Source: Ophiosphaerella korrae
Lineage: Eukaryota > Ascomycota > Dothideomycetes > Pleosporales > Phaeosphaeriaceae
DNA: 64,000 nt
Assembly (NCBI GenBank): GCA_028456385.1
Contig: JALNQF010000137.1
Coordinates: 1-64,000, forward strand
Direction: 5' to 3'
The notes below the pieces were generated by a model. The model did not search any database, had not been told where the DNA came from, and worked only from the letters and a program-made list of their open reading frames with translations. Position 1 is the stretch's first letter. The number at the start of each line of letters is the position of its first letter. Position numbers and translations under genes: made by a program. Positions 31,777-42,412 of this stretch are shown here, piece after piece.

Positions 31777-32358
31777 GGTTCGTTGTTATAGAGAAGTTGA
31801 TGTGGAGCTTGAATAGGTGATGTCGTTTATCGTCGTGCCTGTAATTGCAAGTAATACTCAGCGGACTTGGTAGACGTCGACGCCTGTGTGTAGGGAGCAC
31901 CACTAGGAACCCCAATACCCCTCCTCCTTTTATACTTTTCCAGCAACAAGCCATCTTCCATTCTCAGTCACCGTGAAGTCATAGTAAAACCGTTGACTAG
32001 GCCTTACTGTGGACCCAGCTCTGGATATGTGACCGTGGTGATGGTGTCGCAAAGGTCGGTTCAGCGGGCCAGAGCGTGATGTAGCGTGATGTAGCGTCAT
32101 GTACGAGTGTGGTGTAGGTGCGTCGTCGTAGAAGAGAGAGTACGCCCATAGTGTAGCAATGCTTCATATTCCATGACTATCTCTTTTCTTCCCCCCCCCC
32201 ATAGCACACTGATTTTCCTACTCCACCGCTAGAGAACTTGGTCTGAAGTCGAGATGAGACAAGGTCTTCCAGCGTATTAGACGAACAAGCCGAACCAGAA
32301 GACACGAGCCGAACGAGACGCAACCAAAACCACCCCAACTCGCCCCCCCCACCCACAC
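31777..32358. other. promoter of gene B and 3' flank of the enoyl reductase gene
   Basis: The blocks at about 31972-32010 and 32136-32182 match the gene A upstream region (GAAGTCATAG...GTTGACTA and CCCATAG.GTAGCA.TGCTTC). There is a C10 run at 32191-32200 and a C8 run at 32343-32350. No gene seen. Confidence 0.6.
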
Positions 32359-33377
32359 TCACCAAATCCCAGGCAGAATCGCATACCTCTTCCGCTTATA
32401 CTTATCCCCAAACTCCCTCCGATACCTCCTCTCTTTCTTCCACGCCCAAGCCCCCATCTGCGCGACTGCCAGCCCAATAAACAAAACTGTAGCCAGACTC
32501 CAATTGACCAAGGCAACCCCCACCCAGGCCACCGTCTCAAAAAGATAGTTCGGACACGTGACCCAAGCGAAGCCCAAACCGCGGGGTATGCCGCGCTCGG
32601 TACTGCCCTCGGCGCGGAGACGGCGGAGCACCATGTGTGTGCGGAAGTTGGCGAATTCGCCAACGAGGAAGAGAGCGATGCCGAGGGTAGTGAGGAGGGG
32701 GTTTGGCGGAGTGGCGGCGGCGGCGGCGGGGCTGTTGGGTGCGTACGTCCAGTATCCGAGGTTGAGGCCGGAGATGAGCCAGTAGTATCCGCTGTTCTTG
32801 TAGATGTTGCGCAGCGGCATGGTGGCGGCGGAGAAGCGGTGCACGAAGAGGGTTTCCAGCTCGCGCTTGGCGAAGTGGGCTACGCACATTGCGAGGGTGA
32901 GGGTTTGCAAGGGGGACGGCGGGTCCGAAGTGCCATAGATCCAGGGGCGGCCCAGGTACAGCAGCGGGTGGATGAGTAGCGGGCCGGCGTATTCGACGAG
33001 GAAGACGGTGCGCCAGGAGACTTGGGGCCCGAGGTCTTTGACGTCGATGGCGGACTTGGCGCGGAGGCCGGTGGCGTGGATGGTGGTGTCGTTTGCATTT
33101 GGGATGGCGGAGGAGTCGCTGCCTTTTGTGATGCGGAGGCGGTGGATGGAGAAGGAGGAGGCGCTGGCGATGGCTTGGAAGATTTGCGAGGTGGGCGCAT
33201 CGGGACTGACGACGATGGATTCCGGGAGGTTCTTGATCGGGCGGCCTGGGAGGGGTCAGATGGGTTAGATGGGTTAGATGGGTTAGATGGGTTAGATGGG
33301 TTAGATGGGCCAGTTGGGTGTGGGTTGGGAAGCGTACCGCGTGGCCGCACGACGAGGGTTATCGGGGGAGCCGACAT
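32359..33377 (-). CDS. TSC13: very-long-chain trans-2,3-enoyl-CoA reductase (TSC13/TECR)
   Basis: Two exons, 33377-33338 and 33245-32359, give 308 aa, the same length as human TECR and close to yeast Tsc13. The N-terminal ubiquitin-like region (about 1-80) is followed by the multi-span steroid 5-alpha-reductase-like domain, ending in the charged YRREFGDKYKRKRYAILPG tail typical of the family. The enzyme does the last, NADPH-dependent reduction of each fatty-acid elongation cycle in the ER membrane, feeding sphingolipids. Exon 1 is only 40 nt; the intron (33337-33246) contains a 9-bp minisatellite. Upstream of the start there is a (CAA)n run on the coding strand (33400-33432), in the presumed 5' leader. 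A core, single-copy type gene. Confidence 0.93.
33253..33306. repeat. 9-bp minisatellite GGGTTAGAT, six copies, inside the TSC13 intron
   Basis: Five perfect units (33262-33306) follow one variant unit GGGTCAGAT (33253-33261). The unit contains the fungal telomere-like string GGGTTAG, but the 9-bp period rules out true telomeric sequence. Confidence 0.9.
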
Positions 33378-33399
33378 TTCGTATGGGTGCAGCTGTTTC

Positions 33400-33433
<34 letters not shown>

Positions 33434-33928
33434 GGTGGTGGTGCTGGCTGGCTTTTCGATCAAGGGAGTTGCGGGCGTTTCCGAGCCTGGGCGGTCAGTG
33501 CTCGCCGAGGTATGGCGCTGATTGGCCTGTCATTTGCACATTTGCAACCAACAATTCGAATAGGCAATGGATGCGAAGGAGTCTGCCCGCGATGAAATTT
33601 TTTTTGTGAAGTGGATTGAGGGATTTGGGATTGCTTGCGCACGAAGGGGTGAGTTTCAGACACCGACAGTTTAGTCAATTCTACCAAGCAAACTTTGAAG
33701 CGTGTCAAAGTAGAGTAGTACAGTATTTCAGTTATGGTTAGACTGCAGACTAGCTCACAAGTATGCTTTGTTGTTCTACTTGCGATAATCAAGCAGTTAT
33801 TGCTGATTATTCTACACCTTCTTGGTCGCATGGCGTAGTGGGAGCAGGGGCTACCGTCTTGCCGTCATAGGAGCGGCGTTTGCCCAATGCATGGCACATA
33901 AACTCGGAAAAGGCACAAAACCTCCACC
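33378..33928. other. 5' flank of TSC13 and 3' flank of ATE1
   Basis: Contains the (TTG)n microsatellite at 33400-33432 and a short T run at 33599-33606. No other gene seen; the bidirectional space is about 550 bp. Confidence 0.55.
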
Positions 33929-34915
33929 CTACTCCAACTCCACCACAACCTGCCACGCCGCCTCAGCCCCCATACACGCCACCAGCTCCGCAATGATGCC
34001 CTTCGGCGACCTCGCATCCCTGACCCCCGTCTCCTCCCACGCCACCAAATCCTGCGCCTCGGCCATCACCCCCCCAACCTCAATCAGCACGCTCCCAAGA
34101 TCAACCTGCTCCTCCACCTCCTCGGCCGTCATAACGCCCGGCACCTTGAGATCGAACAGCGACATGCCTTGCTCGACCGCGCGTCCCGCGTCCCGCGCGC
34201 TGCGCAACGGATACTCGTCGAGCGCATCCTCGCCCACGCCTTCCCGGCGGCGCTCTCGCGCGACAGAAACAAACGGCTCCTCGTCCAGCAGCGCGCGCAC
34301 ATGGTCCAGCTCGTCCCACACCAGCGCCTCGGGATCGAGAATCTGTTGCGGGTGGTAATCGCCCTTGTAGCGCATTTTGGCGCATGAATGGATGTAATAG
34401 CCCATGTAGTAGTACTCATACCCGCCCTCGAGCGCCAGCCCCGCTTCCCGCAGCGCGCTCAGCTTGCCGAAGTGCCAGTGCTCGACGTCGGCGTGGTACA
34501 GGAAGTACACGGCGCTGACGGCGCGCGGGAGCAGGTCGAGGACGCCCATGGCAATGAGGCGGCCGTCCAGGCGGTAGCATTGGTGGTACGAGCCGAGGAG
34601 TTGGGGGGCGCCATTGAAGGGGAGGGGGCGGGGGCGGGTGCTGGTGAGGAGGGGGGAATTGCAGAGGAAGCGCCTGAAGCCACGGGCGGAGATGCCGGCG
34701 GGGGCTTCTTTGTGCACGTTTTGCTGATAGTTTTGGAAGAGGGCGTATTTTTCGGGGGTGTAGGAGGCGGGTTCGAGGGTGACGGTGAAGGTGTGGGCAG
34801 GGGTGAGGGGGGGTTTGATGGTGGGGGCGTCGCTGCGGTGGATTTCGAGGAGGAGGTCAAAGGTGTTTTTTAGGCGGGCTTTTTCTCTGTGGAGGGTTAG
34901 GATGGGGAGTGGTGG

Positions 34916-34968
<53 letters not shown>

Positions 34969-35965
34969 GGTGGTGGTGGTGGTGGTACGCACTCTTTTGA
35001 TATTGGGTGCAGCTTTGCGGCTGCTTTCTTGTAGTCTTCGCCCAGGACATAGTCATTCCACTTGTTTACTGTTTTCCTCTGGTCTTTTGTGGGCTTGAAG
35101 GACGCAACTGGGAGACTGGACCCTGGTGAGTCGCATGACATGGCATAGGTAACAAGGTGGTCCCTACCGAATGGTGTAGTGCGGACAGCAGTGGCGCAAC
35201 ACATCAGGCTTGTAGAAGGTGGTTCCGGAGCTGTCTTTGCAGTTAGTACATGGCGCCAACGGGCCTAGCGGGCGAAACGGACCGTCTCCAGCCGCGATCG
35301 ACGAGCTTCTGGTAAACGTCGACGGTCAGGGTGTTGGACGAGAAGTAGTAGCTAGCGCCTAATTATGTAAGGCCAGTCAGCACATGGCGCAGATCAGTCA
35401 AGCACTTCCGAGTCCTTCGGCGCGGGCTCGCAATATGCATCATGGCCGGCTGCGACGTTGGCGTGGGGACAGAGAGTTGCGACAATGGGGTCGAGAGTGG
35501 TGGCCACAAGCGTTGCATGGGTGCAGTCAAGCATAAGCAAAGCTTGGCGGTGGTTGGGGGGAGGGGAAGAATCGATTGGAGGAGGAACAGCGAAAGAAAA
35601 GCACACTTGGATTCCATGCAGCGCGGGGGACATGCACGTGAAGGCGGGCAACCTTAACAGAACATCAATCGAGGCGGAAGCTCGTCATAAGCTCGTCATG
35701 GCAGCGGAATGGAGCGCGCAGCCGGGCTGGCAGGATGCACGCGTGACAGGAGAGAGAGCAGAGAGCTGGCACGTACCGGCATGGGGCGCTCTTGGGCCGT
35801 TGGGGGCGCCTTTGCAGTATCCGCACGACTCACTCCGGTAGCCTGGGAAAAATGCATCAGCACCGGGGGCTGGAGTTGATCAGGGACCAGCCAGACAGGC
35901 ACGAGCCCGATGGCAGGGCCGTGGTTGGAGCGAGACCTACCGCAGGGCGTCACACGAGACTGCAT
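33929..35965 (-). CDS. ATE1: arginyl-tRNA--protein transferase (N-degron pathway)
   Basis: Six exons join in frame to 436 aa: 35965-35941, 35842-35777, 35358-35283, 35230-35168, 35115-34993, 34886-33929. The N-terminal domain has the essential CGYC and CCPHYTIR motifs; the C-terminal GNAT-like domain shows YTPEKYALFQNYQ, FRRFLC, YFLYHADVEHW and YYMGYYIHSCAKMRYK. The enzyme adds Arg to N-terminal Asp, Glu or oxidised Cys, marking proteins for ubiquitin-dependent degradation. The first exon is 25 nt and exon 2 is 66 nt; their joins were chosen because they recreate the GYxSxSCGYC N-terminus in frame. Intron 2 is 418 bp, long for this genome, and could hide an alternative exon. Intron 5 holds (TG)n and (TGG)n repeats. 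Its closest acceptor-like AG in intron 4 is not used; the one at 35116 keeps the frame. Confidence 0.9.
34917..34985. repeat. (TG)n and (TGG)n microsatellites in an ATE1 intron
   Basis: About 25 TG units (34917-34967) are followed by about six TGG units (34968-34985), all between exons 5 and 6 of ATE1. Confidence 0.9.
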
Positions 35966-36906
35966 GAGGGCAGCATAAGCGTGGGAGCCAGTGGTGTCGG
36001 TGGGGGTGGGCAGGCGGTGTTGTGGCAACGGAAGAAGGTGAATCATGGGAGGAGGAGGAGCAGCAGAGGCCGGCGGTGAGGGCGTTGTGCAGCCGTCGTG
36101 CAGCGGCGGCGTGGCGGAGGGGCAGCGTGAAGGAAAGGGATGGCCGTGGCAGCATCCGCCCATGCACTGATGCACCGGTGTGCTGCAGTGCTGTGTGAGT
36201 GCTGTATGAGTGCTGTGCGAGTGCTGTATGAGTGCTGTGCGGGTGCTGTCTGACTTTGCCCGGCATGCACGAGGCCAATTGCACGTTTTCTAGTGGGCAA
36301 TTGGCCGTGTCAGAGCCTGCCTTGCCCGTACGTCATTTGCAGCGCTCGACGCCGTGGTCTCGTGTGCGCGCCGGCTGTCCGCTGTGCCCGGCGGACTGAA
36401 GAGCAGCAAGTCCAGCGCGGGCGAGCAGCGGCTCGCAGTGGCTGCAGCCGGCGGTGCCGTCTGTTCGTCTGCGTGCTCTTCTGCTCTGTTTTGCATCCTT
36501 TGCACCTTTTGCTTGCTCTCCTTTTGCTTGCTGGCCAGGGCCCCGGCCGGCGCGGCTTGGCAGAAGGGGAGCGACGCTCCGCAAAGCTCTAGTCTCCCAC
36601 GCAAAAAGTGCCTGCGCCGAACGTCGTGCTAAACCATAAGCCATTGCCTTCCATCCACCATGCCGACCTTTTTTGCGTCTCGCAGGCCTCCTCAGCACCC
36701 TCAGCCCCGTCCCCCGCGGGACCGAGCCACATCCACGCCCGCCTGCCTCTGCCCAAGCCCTGCACCTGCCTGCCTGTCTGTCTGCACTGCACGCCTTCTT
36801 CCCTTCCCGTCTTCCCTTCTTCCCTTCTCCCCTCTCCTCTGCCCTCCTCGCCCCTCGCCGCCCTCTGGCTGTTCGCCTCGCTGTCCTCTCGTGTAGTGCC
36901 GCCGCC
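35966..36906. other. divergent promoter region of ATE1 and the Nudix gene
   Basis: GC-rich, with several long but low-complexity open frames that I regard as spurious. A 12-bp tandem repeat lies at 36186-36250. 36740-36900 is strongly pyrimidine-rich on the + strand, as is usual for the leader of highly expressed fungal genes, and runs into the Nudix start. Confidence 0.55.
36186..36250. repeat. 12-bp tandem repeat (GAGTGCTGTRYG)
   Basis: About five units of GAGTGCTGTATG/GAGTGCTGTGCG alternate in the ATE1-Nudix divergent promoter. The alternation of two unit types suggests a 24-bp higher-order unit. Confidence 0.8.
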
Positions 36907-37457
36907 ATGGCCGCCACCCAGTCGCTGCCCATGCAGTCTCGCACCGGCCGTGTCAACCAGCGTAAGTGCGCGCGCGCGCGCCTCCCCTTTCTGCTCCCTC
37001 TGGCCCCTCGGCTGATTGGTACCCAGGCTACGGCGCCCAGGGCGAGCGCCTGGTCGCCGGCGTGGTCGCTCTTTCCGCGGACAAGTTCTACGTGCTCCTC
37101 ATCCAGTCCACCCGCCGCGGCGGCTGGGTGCTCCCCAAGGGCGGGTGGGAGACGGACGAGGCCACCGCCCAAGACGCCGCAAAGCGCGAAGCCTGGGAAG
37201 AGGCGGGCATAATATGCAAAATCAACTACGACCTCGGCCTCATCCCAGAAAAGCGGAAGCCCGACCAGCTGACCGCCGCCGCCCCAAAGGCCTCGTATCA
37301 TTTCTTCGAGGCCACCGTGGAAAAGCAGGAGCAGGTCTGGCCCGAGCAGCACAAGCGCTCCAGGAATTGGTTCACATACAACCAGGCTCGCCAGGCGCTG
37401 GCAGACCGGCCCGAGCTGCTGGACGCTCTCGACCGGTGTACCATGCACCGGACCTAG
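36907..37457 (+). CDS. diphosphoinositol polyphosphate phosphohydrolase (Aps1/DIPP-type Nudix hydrolase)
   Basis: Two exons, 36907-36961 and 37027-37457, give 161 aa. The Nudix box GX5EX7REUXEEXGU is complete: it starts at GGWETDEA and ends at REAWEEAGI (about residues 60-84). The family hydrolyses inositol pyrophosphates and diadenosine polyphosphates in the cytosol and nucleus. Length matches fission-yeast Aps1 and human DIPP proteins. The start at 36907 has a good context (GCCGCCATGG) and the intron has a GTAAGT donor. A longer frame on the opposite strand over the same bases is a shadow of the high GC content. Confidence 0.92.
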
Positions 37458-38217
37458 CACGTGCACGTGCACGTGCTTGCATCTGCAATGCCACAGACCC
37501 CCCGGCCCGTCCGCCGGTGCTGCTTTTTCCTCTTGAATCTTGCATCACGGTTGCATTCTGAAAAGCTTTGGGAGGGCCATAGATTTTTGTTTTGATATAT
37601 CTTCACACTGCGTGGGCGTTGTGGCTTCTTTTCCACGGGTGTAGAACCTTGCATTTGCGCCTCTCCTGCATCCGAGACCCGAGAACCGCGAGCCACTCGC
37701 GGCTTCGCTGAAATGCAATTTTGGCCACTGCCAGCCTCTCTTTCCCTTTTCTCGTCCACATTTGGTCCTCGGACCACCATTGCAGTGCGACGTATCTGTC
37801 CTCAGACTACTAGGCTACAAACGCTCGCATCCATGAAGCAATATAATGCTCTTTGCCTCACCTTGCACCTTCATATTGCTTAGGAGAGAACGAGTAGCAA
37901 GCTTCTCGTGTCCACGCTGACGGATGCAGGTGGGTAAGTATCTGTCGAGTAGGTAACCAGGTAAGGATAATACAAGCTTGAATTCAACATTTTGGCAGAT
38001 TTCGCCTATTGGTCACGATTTATGCAAATGGCTACACAATGTGCAAGCCTAACTCTTGCTAACAAATGTACACCGAGGCTGGCTCCTCGTATATTTGTAC
38101 TCTTCCGATTGGTATGAATTTGCCTATCGATAACAATGCGGCGGAGTGGAGGAGGCCTCCCATATGTAAGCCAGCCTCAGTCCTACGGAGGATGAAACCA
38201 GTGTCGCAACAGCCACC
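37458..38217. other. 3' flank of the Nudix gene and spacer
   Basis: The first part has CACGTG repeats right after the stop (37456-37472) and T-rich 3' UTR-like sequence. No gene recognised from 37600 to 38217. Confidence 0.5.
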
Positions 38218-40060
38218 ATGGATCCATACACGTACACGCCGTTATCGGCCAAGGACAGCATTCGCCTCCTTGAGCTCCGTCCTGGGGAATTTGGTGACAC
38301 GCTTCAAACTCGGCTACTGCATGTTCGCCTGTCACCTAAGCCTACGTTCGTTGCATTATCGTAACTGTTGGGGAGACCCAAAATTCGACACCCTTCTCGA
38401 ATGCGATGGACGTGCGTTCTATATCACCTCCAGCCTCGCTGCCGCTTCTACAACGGCTTTGTACAGTCACCGGCTCTCTGTTGATCTGGATAGACCAGGT
38501 ATGCATAAACCAGAGCTTGACACAAGAAAAGAATCGACAGGTTATGCTCATGCGCGATATCTACTCGGCTGCCGACAAGGTTGCCCGCATGGCTTGGAGA
38601 GAATGATGTCGATGGCGCGCCTGTTTCACAGATTGAGAGCATCATCTACGAACTGGCTGTCACTCAAGATCGAGACAATTTCTTTTACGTGGAACACGAA
38701 GTCTCCATCATGCGAAATGCCGCTTACAGGTCCTTTTGTAGGCTTTTGGCCCGCCCCTGTTTCACTTGGGGATGGATCGTGCAAGAGGTCGTGCTCGCAA
38801 AGAGGTGCAGCATTCATTTTGGCGCGGGCTCGGTCGATTTCGATGATTTGTTTCGCGCAGTAATGTCTAATTAGCATCCTCCCCTCGGTAAACAACACTG
38901 TCAGTTATATGGAAGTCGCCCGTTTCTCAACACTCTAGGCATGGCACGAAACCGAAGGCTTAAAGGCCGCCAACTTGACTTTTTCACACTACGCTCCGAA
39001 TCCCCGTACTGGATTACAACAGATCCCAAAAATCCCAAATGATCAAATTTACTCTCTTCTCGGCCTAGCCTCTGACCGGAAGTCGTTGGGAATCACACCA
39101 CACTACGAAGCTAGCTTTGAGAATATCTATCGAGACACCGCCCTACGCATCATACAAACCTCTAGACAGCTGGATATCCTTTCCTTTCCGCAGTCCGGGG
39201 CCTCTGTGCTACCAACCTGGGTACCAGACTGGAGAATTGACATTATATCTAGCCAACAGCCTTTGCTATTTCCCAAATCTCGACTACCAGGCTTGCAATA
39301 TCATGCCACAAACACTTCAAAAGCGCAAGTCAGATTGAACAAGCACTGGAACCTCATAGGTCTATCGGGCATCTTGGCCGATAACGTGCTAGAGTGGTGG
39401 TGTCGTGGACTTATCTGATTGACACCGGCCGGGACTCAGATATGAGTTCTAATAGAGAAATTTACTCCTTCATAAAAGCTTTCTCTCGCCGCTCAAAATA
39501 TCTATCTTGGCTATCTATTGCCCACCTGCACTCAAGCAGCAGCTACGTAACTGGTGAAGCTAAAGAGGATGCATTTATTAGGACTCTGACAGCAGGCTTA
39601 GAAAATGAACATCGGCCCTTCCCAGAGACGAGGCATGATTACAAAAGCATGGCGTATACTTTTACTTCTCTACATATCGCCTTCTCAATGGCTACCACGC
39701 TTTGTCATTTATGCCTTTTGCATACTTATGCTCATGCTCGAGGGTCCGTGGGACGCTCTGTGGGCCATGATGACCTTACTGTATGGTCGCCCTAAGCACT
39801 CAAGGAAAAGGGTGAGTCGTTTTGACGAGATAATAGTCCAGATACATCGTGTGTTTATACCCACTTCAAAAGGTTACATGGCTCTGGTACCAGAGGCTGC
39901 GAAGCTTGGGGATGTCATTGCACTTCCTGCAGACGGAAACCTTCCTTTCCTCTTACGCCAGAAAGGGGAAAATTGGGTGCTCTTGGGCGATTGTTACGTG
40001 CATGGTATGATGCGTGGCGAGCTTTTTGATAAGCGGAAATGCGTCAACGTTTTGGATTGA
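38218..40060 (+). pseudogene. heterokaryon-incompatibility (HET) domain protein, frameshifted
   Basis: The family can be followed end to end. From the ATG at 38218 there is YTPLSAKDSIRLLEL, a frameshift at about 38360 before WGDP, and another at about 38447. Then comes the core LLIWIDQVCINQS...EKNRQVMLMRDIYSAA, a third shift near 38590, and the block to LFRAVMSN. A stop lies at 38871, another in-frame TAG near 38936, and then a long HET C-terminal region (38950-39416, and 39840-40060 ending with the LLGDCYVHGMMRGE module). At least three shifts and two stops rule out a working protein in this strain. Same family as the relic at 18555-20235 but not close in sequence. Confidence 0.85.
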
Positions 40061-40732
40061 GTAATTGAATAGCGATGAATGTGGGAGGCGAAGAGTTTGC
40101 AGGTACGTCTGTTGTCATAACGAACCAGTAATCATGATCTATACATGCACTCTATGACACTATATTCAAAAAAATATTCAAGATACGCATTTCTTGGGAT
40201 TTATTAGCAATATTAGAGGACGAACAGAGTAAGTAGGTTCATATGAGCATTCCGAGGGCTAATCTTAATCATACGAATATATCACGAGTATTATCCCCGT
40301 TTCCTAGCAACCTATGCTTAGTATCGGACTCACCTCCACTGGCAAACCGAAGTTAAGGGACCCCGCATGAACTAAAGCCAAGTAGGTACAATTGCCAATG
40401 TGGAAGAGACAAACCGTTGGCGTGCTACGAAGAAGTCCAAATTATGGCTATTGTAAGAGTAGATGAAAAGCCCGGTGGTACATTATCAAAGTCTATGGAG
40501 CTAAGACCTTACTCCGCTGCTAACAAACATGTTATACGTGGAAATGGGCGGACGGTAATAATCTGGCTAAATGCTGGGTCATCAGCGTCCGATCACTTAG
40601 TTCCGAAAGACTAACCATGGCGATCATCTCGTATAAGCCCACCATATAATAGTTGTCGAAGAATATCGACAAATCGCCTGAAAAAGACTTGCCAGCTTTA
40701 ATTTCAACCGAGTCCAACGCAGACGGCCGAGT
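40061..40732. other. spacer, probable GH43 promoter
   Basis: AT-rich, no gene recognised. The open frame at 40417-40614 has no recognisable motif. Confidence 0.5.
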
Positions 40733-42412
40733 ATGAAGTTTTTTAGTTTTCTTCTCCCTGCGCTCCTCGCGTCGATAGTCCCTGCGCTAGCGCAAAACTC
40801 AACCTACTACAACCCCATTCTTCCGGGCTGGCATTCCGACCCGTCATGCGTTCAGGTCAATGGCACGTTTTTCTGCGTAACTTCGACATTTATCTCGTTT
40901 CCTGGGTTGCCAATCTACGCCTCAAAGGATTTGATCAACTGGAAGCACATTAGCCATGCGTGGAACCGCGAGTCTCAGCTTTCGGGGTATAGCTGGGCAA
41001 CAAACGGGCAGCAGGAGGGCATGTATGCTGCTACCATTCGCTACAACAAGGGCACGTTTTATGTGATTTGCGAATATCTCGGTGCCGGTAAGAATGCTGG
41101 CGTGTTGTTCAAGTCTACAGACCCATTTAGCGATTCGGCGTGGAGCAATCCCGTCACCTTTGTCGCCGACAAAATCGATCCCGACATCTTCTGGGATGAT
41201 GATGGCAAGGTTTATGTCGCCACTCAAGAAGTTCGCATTCAGGAGATGGATATCAATACTGGAAAAATGGGCACCCCAAAGAACTTGTGGAATGGAACTG
41301 GTGGCGTCTGGCCTGAAGGCCCGCATATCTATAAGAAAGATGGATGGTATTATTTGATGATTGCTGAGGGAGGCACGGCTCAGGACCACGCCGTCACCAT
41401 GGCTCGATCTAAGAATATCCTGGGCCCATATTCACCAAGCCCAAGGAACCCACATTTGACGAATCGCAAAACGAACGAGTACTTCCAAACCGTTGGCCAT
41501 GCCGACCTATTCCAGGATGCTACGGGCAACCGGTGGGGTACAGCTCTGGCAACGCGATCCGGACCGGCCTTCAAATCCTACCCCATGGGTCGCGAGACGG
41601 CCCTATTCCCAGTGACCTGGAAAACCGGCGACTGGCCCATCATGCAGCCCGTCCGCGGCAAAATGAGCGGCTGGCCTCTTCCCGCTGTAGACCGCAGCCT
41701 CCCTGGAACCGGCCCCTTCAACAATGACCCCGACGCCTACACCTTCCCCAAAGGCGAGCCCCTCCCCCGCAACCTCGTCTACTGGCGCGTCCCCCGCGAT
41801 AACGCCATCAGCGTCACCGACAAGGGCCTCACTCTCACCCTCGGCCGTAACGACCTAACCGGCGCCCCCGGCGGCTCCCAGCCGGCGGCCAAAGCCATCT
41901 CCTTCATCGGCCGCCGCCAGACCGACTCGCTCTTCTCCTTCGCCGTCGACCTATCCTTTGCCCCGACTGCCGCCAAACAAGAAGCCGGCGTCACAGCCTT
42001 CCTCACGCAATTCGCAAACATCCAGCTCGGCTTGACCCTCGCCAATGGTGCCCTCGCCCTCCGCTTCAATGGCACCTCTGCCCCGAAAACGACGCCCCTG
42101 CCCACCTCCTGGGCGGGCCAAACGATCCGCCTGGAGATTCAAATGGCGGCCCCGAACGAGTACGCGTTTTCGGCTGCGCTGGCGGCGAATTCGAGTGCGA
42201 GGGTTGAGGTGGGTAAAGCGAGTGCGGAGCTGGTGAGTGGGGGGACGGGATCGTTTGTCGGCACCTTGTTAGGTGTTTATGCGACGTGTAATGGCGCGGG
42301 GAGTGGGCTGGATTGTCCGGCGGCTGCGCCCAAGGCGTATGTGAGTAAGTGGACGTATAAGGGGAATGGGCAGTATTATTCTGCGACGGAGGTTATGCCT
42401 GGGTCTGCGTAG
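40733..42412 (+). CDS. secreted GH43 beta-xylosidase/alpha-L-arabinofuranosidase
   Basis: Intronless 559-aa protein. Residues 1-20 form a signal peptide ending PALA, followed by Q21. The five-bladed propeller (about 25-320) carries the GH43 triad: Asp36 in GWHSDPS (general base), Asp149 or Asp151 in KIDPDIF (pKa modulator) and Glu195 in WPEGPHIY (general acid). Residues about 350-555 are a beta-sandwich of the GH43 C-terminal type. It removes xylose or arabinose from plant hemicellulose outside the cell. GC content rises along the gene; the 3' half is more GC-rich than the flanks. Several N-glycosylation sequons (NST, NGT, NGTG). The exact GH43 subfamily cannot be set by eye. Confidence 0.92.
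   Translation: MKFFSFLLPALLASIVPALAQNSTYYNPILPGWHSDPSCVQVNGTFFCVTSTFISFPGLPIYASKDLINWKHISHAWNRESQLSGYSWATNGQQEGMYAATIRYNKGTFYVICEYLGAGKNAGVLFKSTDPFSDSAWSNPVTFVADKIDPDIFWDDDGKVYVATQEVRIQEMDINTGKMGTPKNLWNGTGGVWPEGPHIYKKDGWYYLMIAEGGTAQDHAVTMARSKNILGPYSPSPRNPHLTNRKTNEYFQTVGHADLFQDATGNRWGTALATRSGPAFKSYPMGRETALFPVTWKTGDWPIMQPVRGKMSGWPLPAVDRSLPGTGPFNNDPDAYTFPKGEPLPRNLVYWRVPRDNAISVTDKGLTLTLGRNDLTGAPGGSQPAAKAISFIGRRQTDSLFSFAVDLSFAPTAAKQEAGVTAFLTQFANIQLGLTLANGALALRFNGTSAPKTTPLPTSWAGQTIRLEIQMAAPNEYAFSAALAANSSARVEVGKASAELVSGGTGSFVGTLLGVYATCNGAGSGLDCPAAAPKAYVSKWTYKGNGQYYSATEVMPGSA

Noticed and set aside
33253..33306. Interstitial telomere or CRISPR-like array
   Set aside because: The 9-bp unit has no spacers and is not TTAGGG; it is a simple minisatellite in a spliced intron.
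33022..33609. 195-codon + strand open frame over TSC13
   Set aside because: It encodes GLD repeats from the minisatellite and poly-Leu from the (TTG)n run; TSC13 on the other strand explains the region.
35696..36175. 159-codon minus-strand frame upstream of ATE1
   Set aside because: His/Pro-rich low complexity overlapping the ATE1 first exons in another frame.
36333..37472. 379-codon open frame on the minus strand over the Nudix gene
   Set aside because: It is antisense to a clear Nudix box, is Arg/Gly/Ala-rich low complexity, and arises from the high GC content of the region.
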